The position numbers were made by a program, and so were the translations under genes. A stretch of DNA of 5,030 bases from positions 1 through 5,030 of the forward strand of contig JAJRDF010000116.1 of NCBI GenBank assembly GCA_028678555.1. The letters are read 5' to 3'. Numbering within the stretch: the stretch's first letter is position 1; each line of letters opens with the position of its first letter. Positions 4,440 to 5,030 of this stretch are shown here, in pieces. Source of the DNA: Methanomicrobiales archaeon (lineage in GTDB: Archaea; Halobacteriota; Methanomicrobia; Methanomicrobiales; JACTUA01). The notes beneath the pieces are model-generated. The model was not told the DNA's origin, did no database searches, and worked only from the letters and a program-made list of their open reading frames with translations.

Positions 4440-5030
4440 TCACTGGCTGCGTGGCAGTTCCGAAAACGCACGGAACACCTCTGTCCCGGGTATCTCCGGC
4501 TCCCCCAGGGCCAGGATCGCTGCTCCAAGAAGCGGAGCTCTGCCATTCAGCTGCGAGACGAGCAGCTCCGGGAGGGGCAGGAACCGGTCGATGAAGGGCA
4601 GGCACCGGGGATAGATCAGGTCACCGTTCTCCCGTACCACAGCACCGTCCAGGATGATCCGTTCCGGGTCATAGGCGACGATCAGATCAGAGATGCCCCG
4701 GCCGTTGATCCGGGCCAGCTCGTCGATGAAGGCGGTGGCATCGGGATTGCCCTGGCGTGCACGGGCAAAGATCCCTCCAGGTTCACCTTTCCAGCCCTTG
4801 GGCAGCGGCCGGCCATGGACCTCGCACCACCGGGCAAAGAACTGTGGGAGGTGCCGGCCGGAGGCATATCCCTCCCAGTGCCCCTCGTGGCCGCAGCCGC
4901 ACCGGACCCGGTAGGTGGTGTCGACGGCGAAGTGCCCCACCTCGGCGGCATTTCCGTCCCGGCCGAAGAGGAGCCGGCCGCCTTCCAGCACCCCGGCGCC
5001 GATACCGGTGGAGAGGGTCAGGTACACGGC
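4440..5030 (-). CDS. ROK-family sugar kinase, C-terminal part (cut by right edge)
   Basis: 196 codons and a TGA stop are present; the frame stays open through the window end, so the true start and the N-terminal ATP-binding DxG motif and catalytic Asp lie outside. The fragment begins AVYLTLSTGIGAGVLEGGRL, the phosphate-binding STGIGxG motif of ROK kinases, followed by GRDGNAAEVGH with the ExGH motif (E30, H33 of the fragment). The zinc-binding segment is CGCGHEGHWE (C44, C46, H51), where most ROK proteins have CxCGxxGCxE. Later come DPERIILDGAVV (121-132) and APLLGAAILAL (165-175), both matching ROK C-terminal motifs. ROK kinases phosphorylate glucose or related hexoses with ATP in the cytoplasm; the substrate here cannot be read from the fragment. 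It is convergent with the secreted hydrolase gene. Family assignment is secure, substrate is not. Confidence 0.9.
   Translation of the reverse strand, partial: AVYLTLSTGIGAGVLEGGRLLFGRDGNAAEVGHFAVDTTYRVRCGCGHEGHWEGYASGRHLPQFFARWCEVHGRPLPKGWKGEPGGIFARARQGNPDATAFIDELARINGRGISDLIVAYDPERIILDGAVVRENGDLIYPRCLPFIDRFLPLPELLVSQLNGRAPLLGAAILALGEPEIPGTEVFRAFSELPRSQ

Noticed and set aside
3100..4605. A 501-codon minus-strand open frame opposite the hydrolase gene
   Set aside because: It lies almost wholly antisense to a gene with clear domains and reads through into the kinase gene. Its translation is rich in Gly, Arg, Pro and His without domains, as expected for a shadow frame in GC-rich DNA.

Overview
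The window looks like chromosomal DNA from a methanogenic archaeon, most likely of the Methanomicrobiales (Methanoregula/Methanosphaerula-like). This is inferred from GC-rich coding sequence broken by AT-rich TATA-bearing gaps, from GGAGGG(TG)-type ribosome binding sites, from Pro/Thr-rich linkers joining beta-sandwich domains in a secreted protein, and from the mix of CBS-domain, neutral zinc peptidase and ROK-kinase genes. No rRNA, tRNA or marker gene is present, so placement below domain level is tentative.

Layout. (1) Positions 1-159, minus strand: N-terminus of a CBS-domain protein, cut by the left edge. (2) Positions 160-492: a divergent intergenic region with candidate promoters and two inverted repeats, both with 9-base spacers. 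(3) Positions 493-1353, plus strand: a complete membrane-anchored neutral zinc metallopeptidase of the YpfJ/KPN_02809 type. (4) Positions 1354-1538: a convergent gap with a T6 tract. (5) Positions 1539-1955, minus strand: a small exported or membrane-anchored protein of unknown function, preceded by a possible 14-codon leader ORF whose stop overlaps its start (ATGA). (6) Positions 1956-2268: an AT-rich divergent regulatory region. (7) Positions 2269-4335, plus strand: the most notable gene, encoding a secreted modular protein (signal peptide, carboxypeptidase-regulatory-like domain, Pro/Thr linker, two near-identical IPT/TIG-like domains, Pro/Thr linker, and a C-terminal (beta/alpha)8 domain with the clan GH-A glycoside hydrolase signature). 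(8) Positions 4440-5030, minus strand: C-terminal two thirds or so of a ROK-family sugar kinase, cut by the right edge and convergent with the hydrolase gene.

How the genes might work together. Three of the five products appear to act at or outside the cell membrane (zinc peptidase, small exported protein, modular hydrolase). The hydrolase and the sugar kinase are neighbours with carbohydrate-related roles, but they are transcribed convergently and are not an operon, so any link is inference. No mobile element, CRISPR array or defence system was seen. The best candidate for something undescribed is the archaeal multidomain hydrolase.
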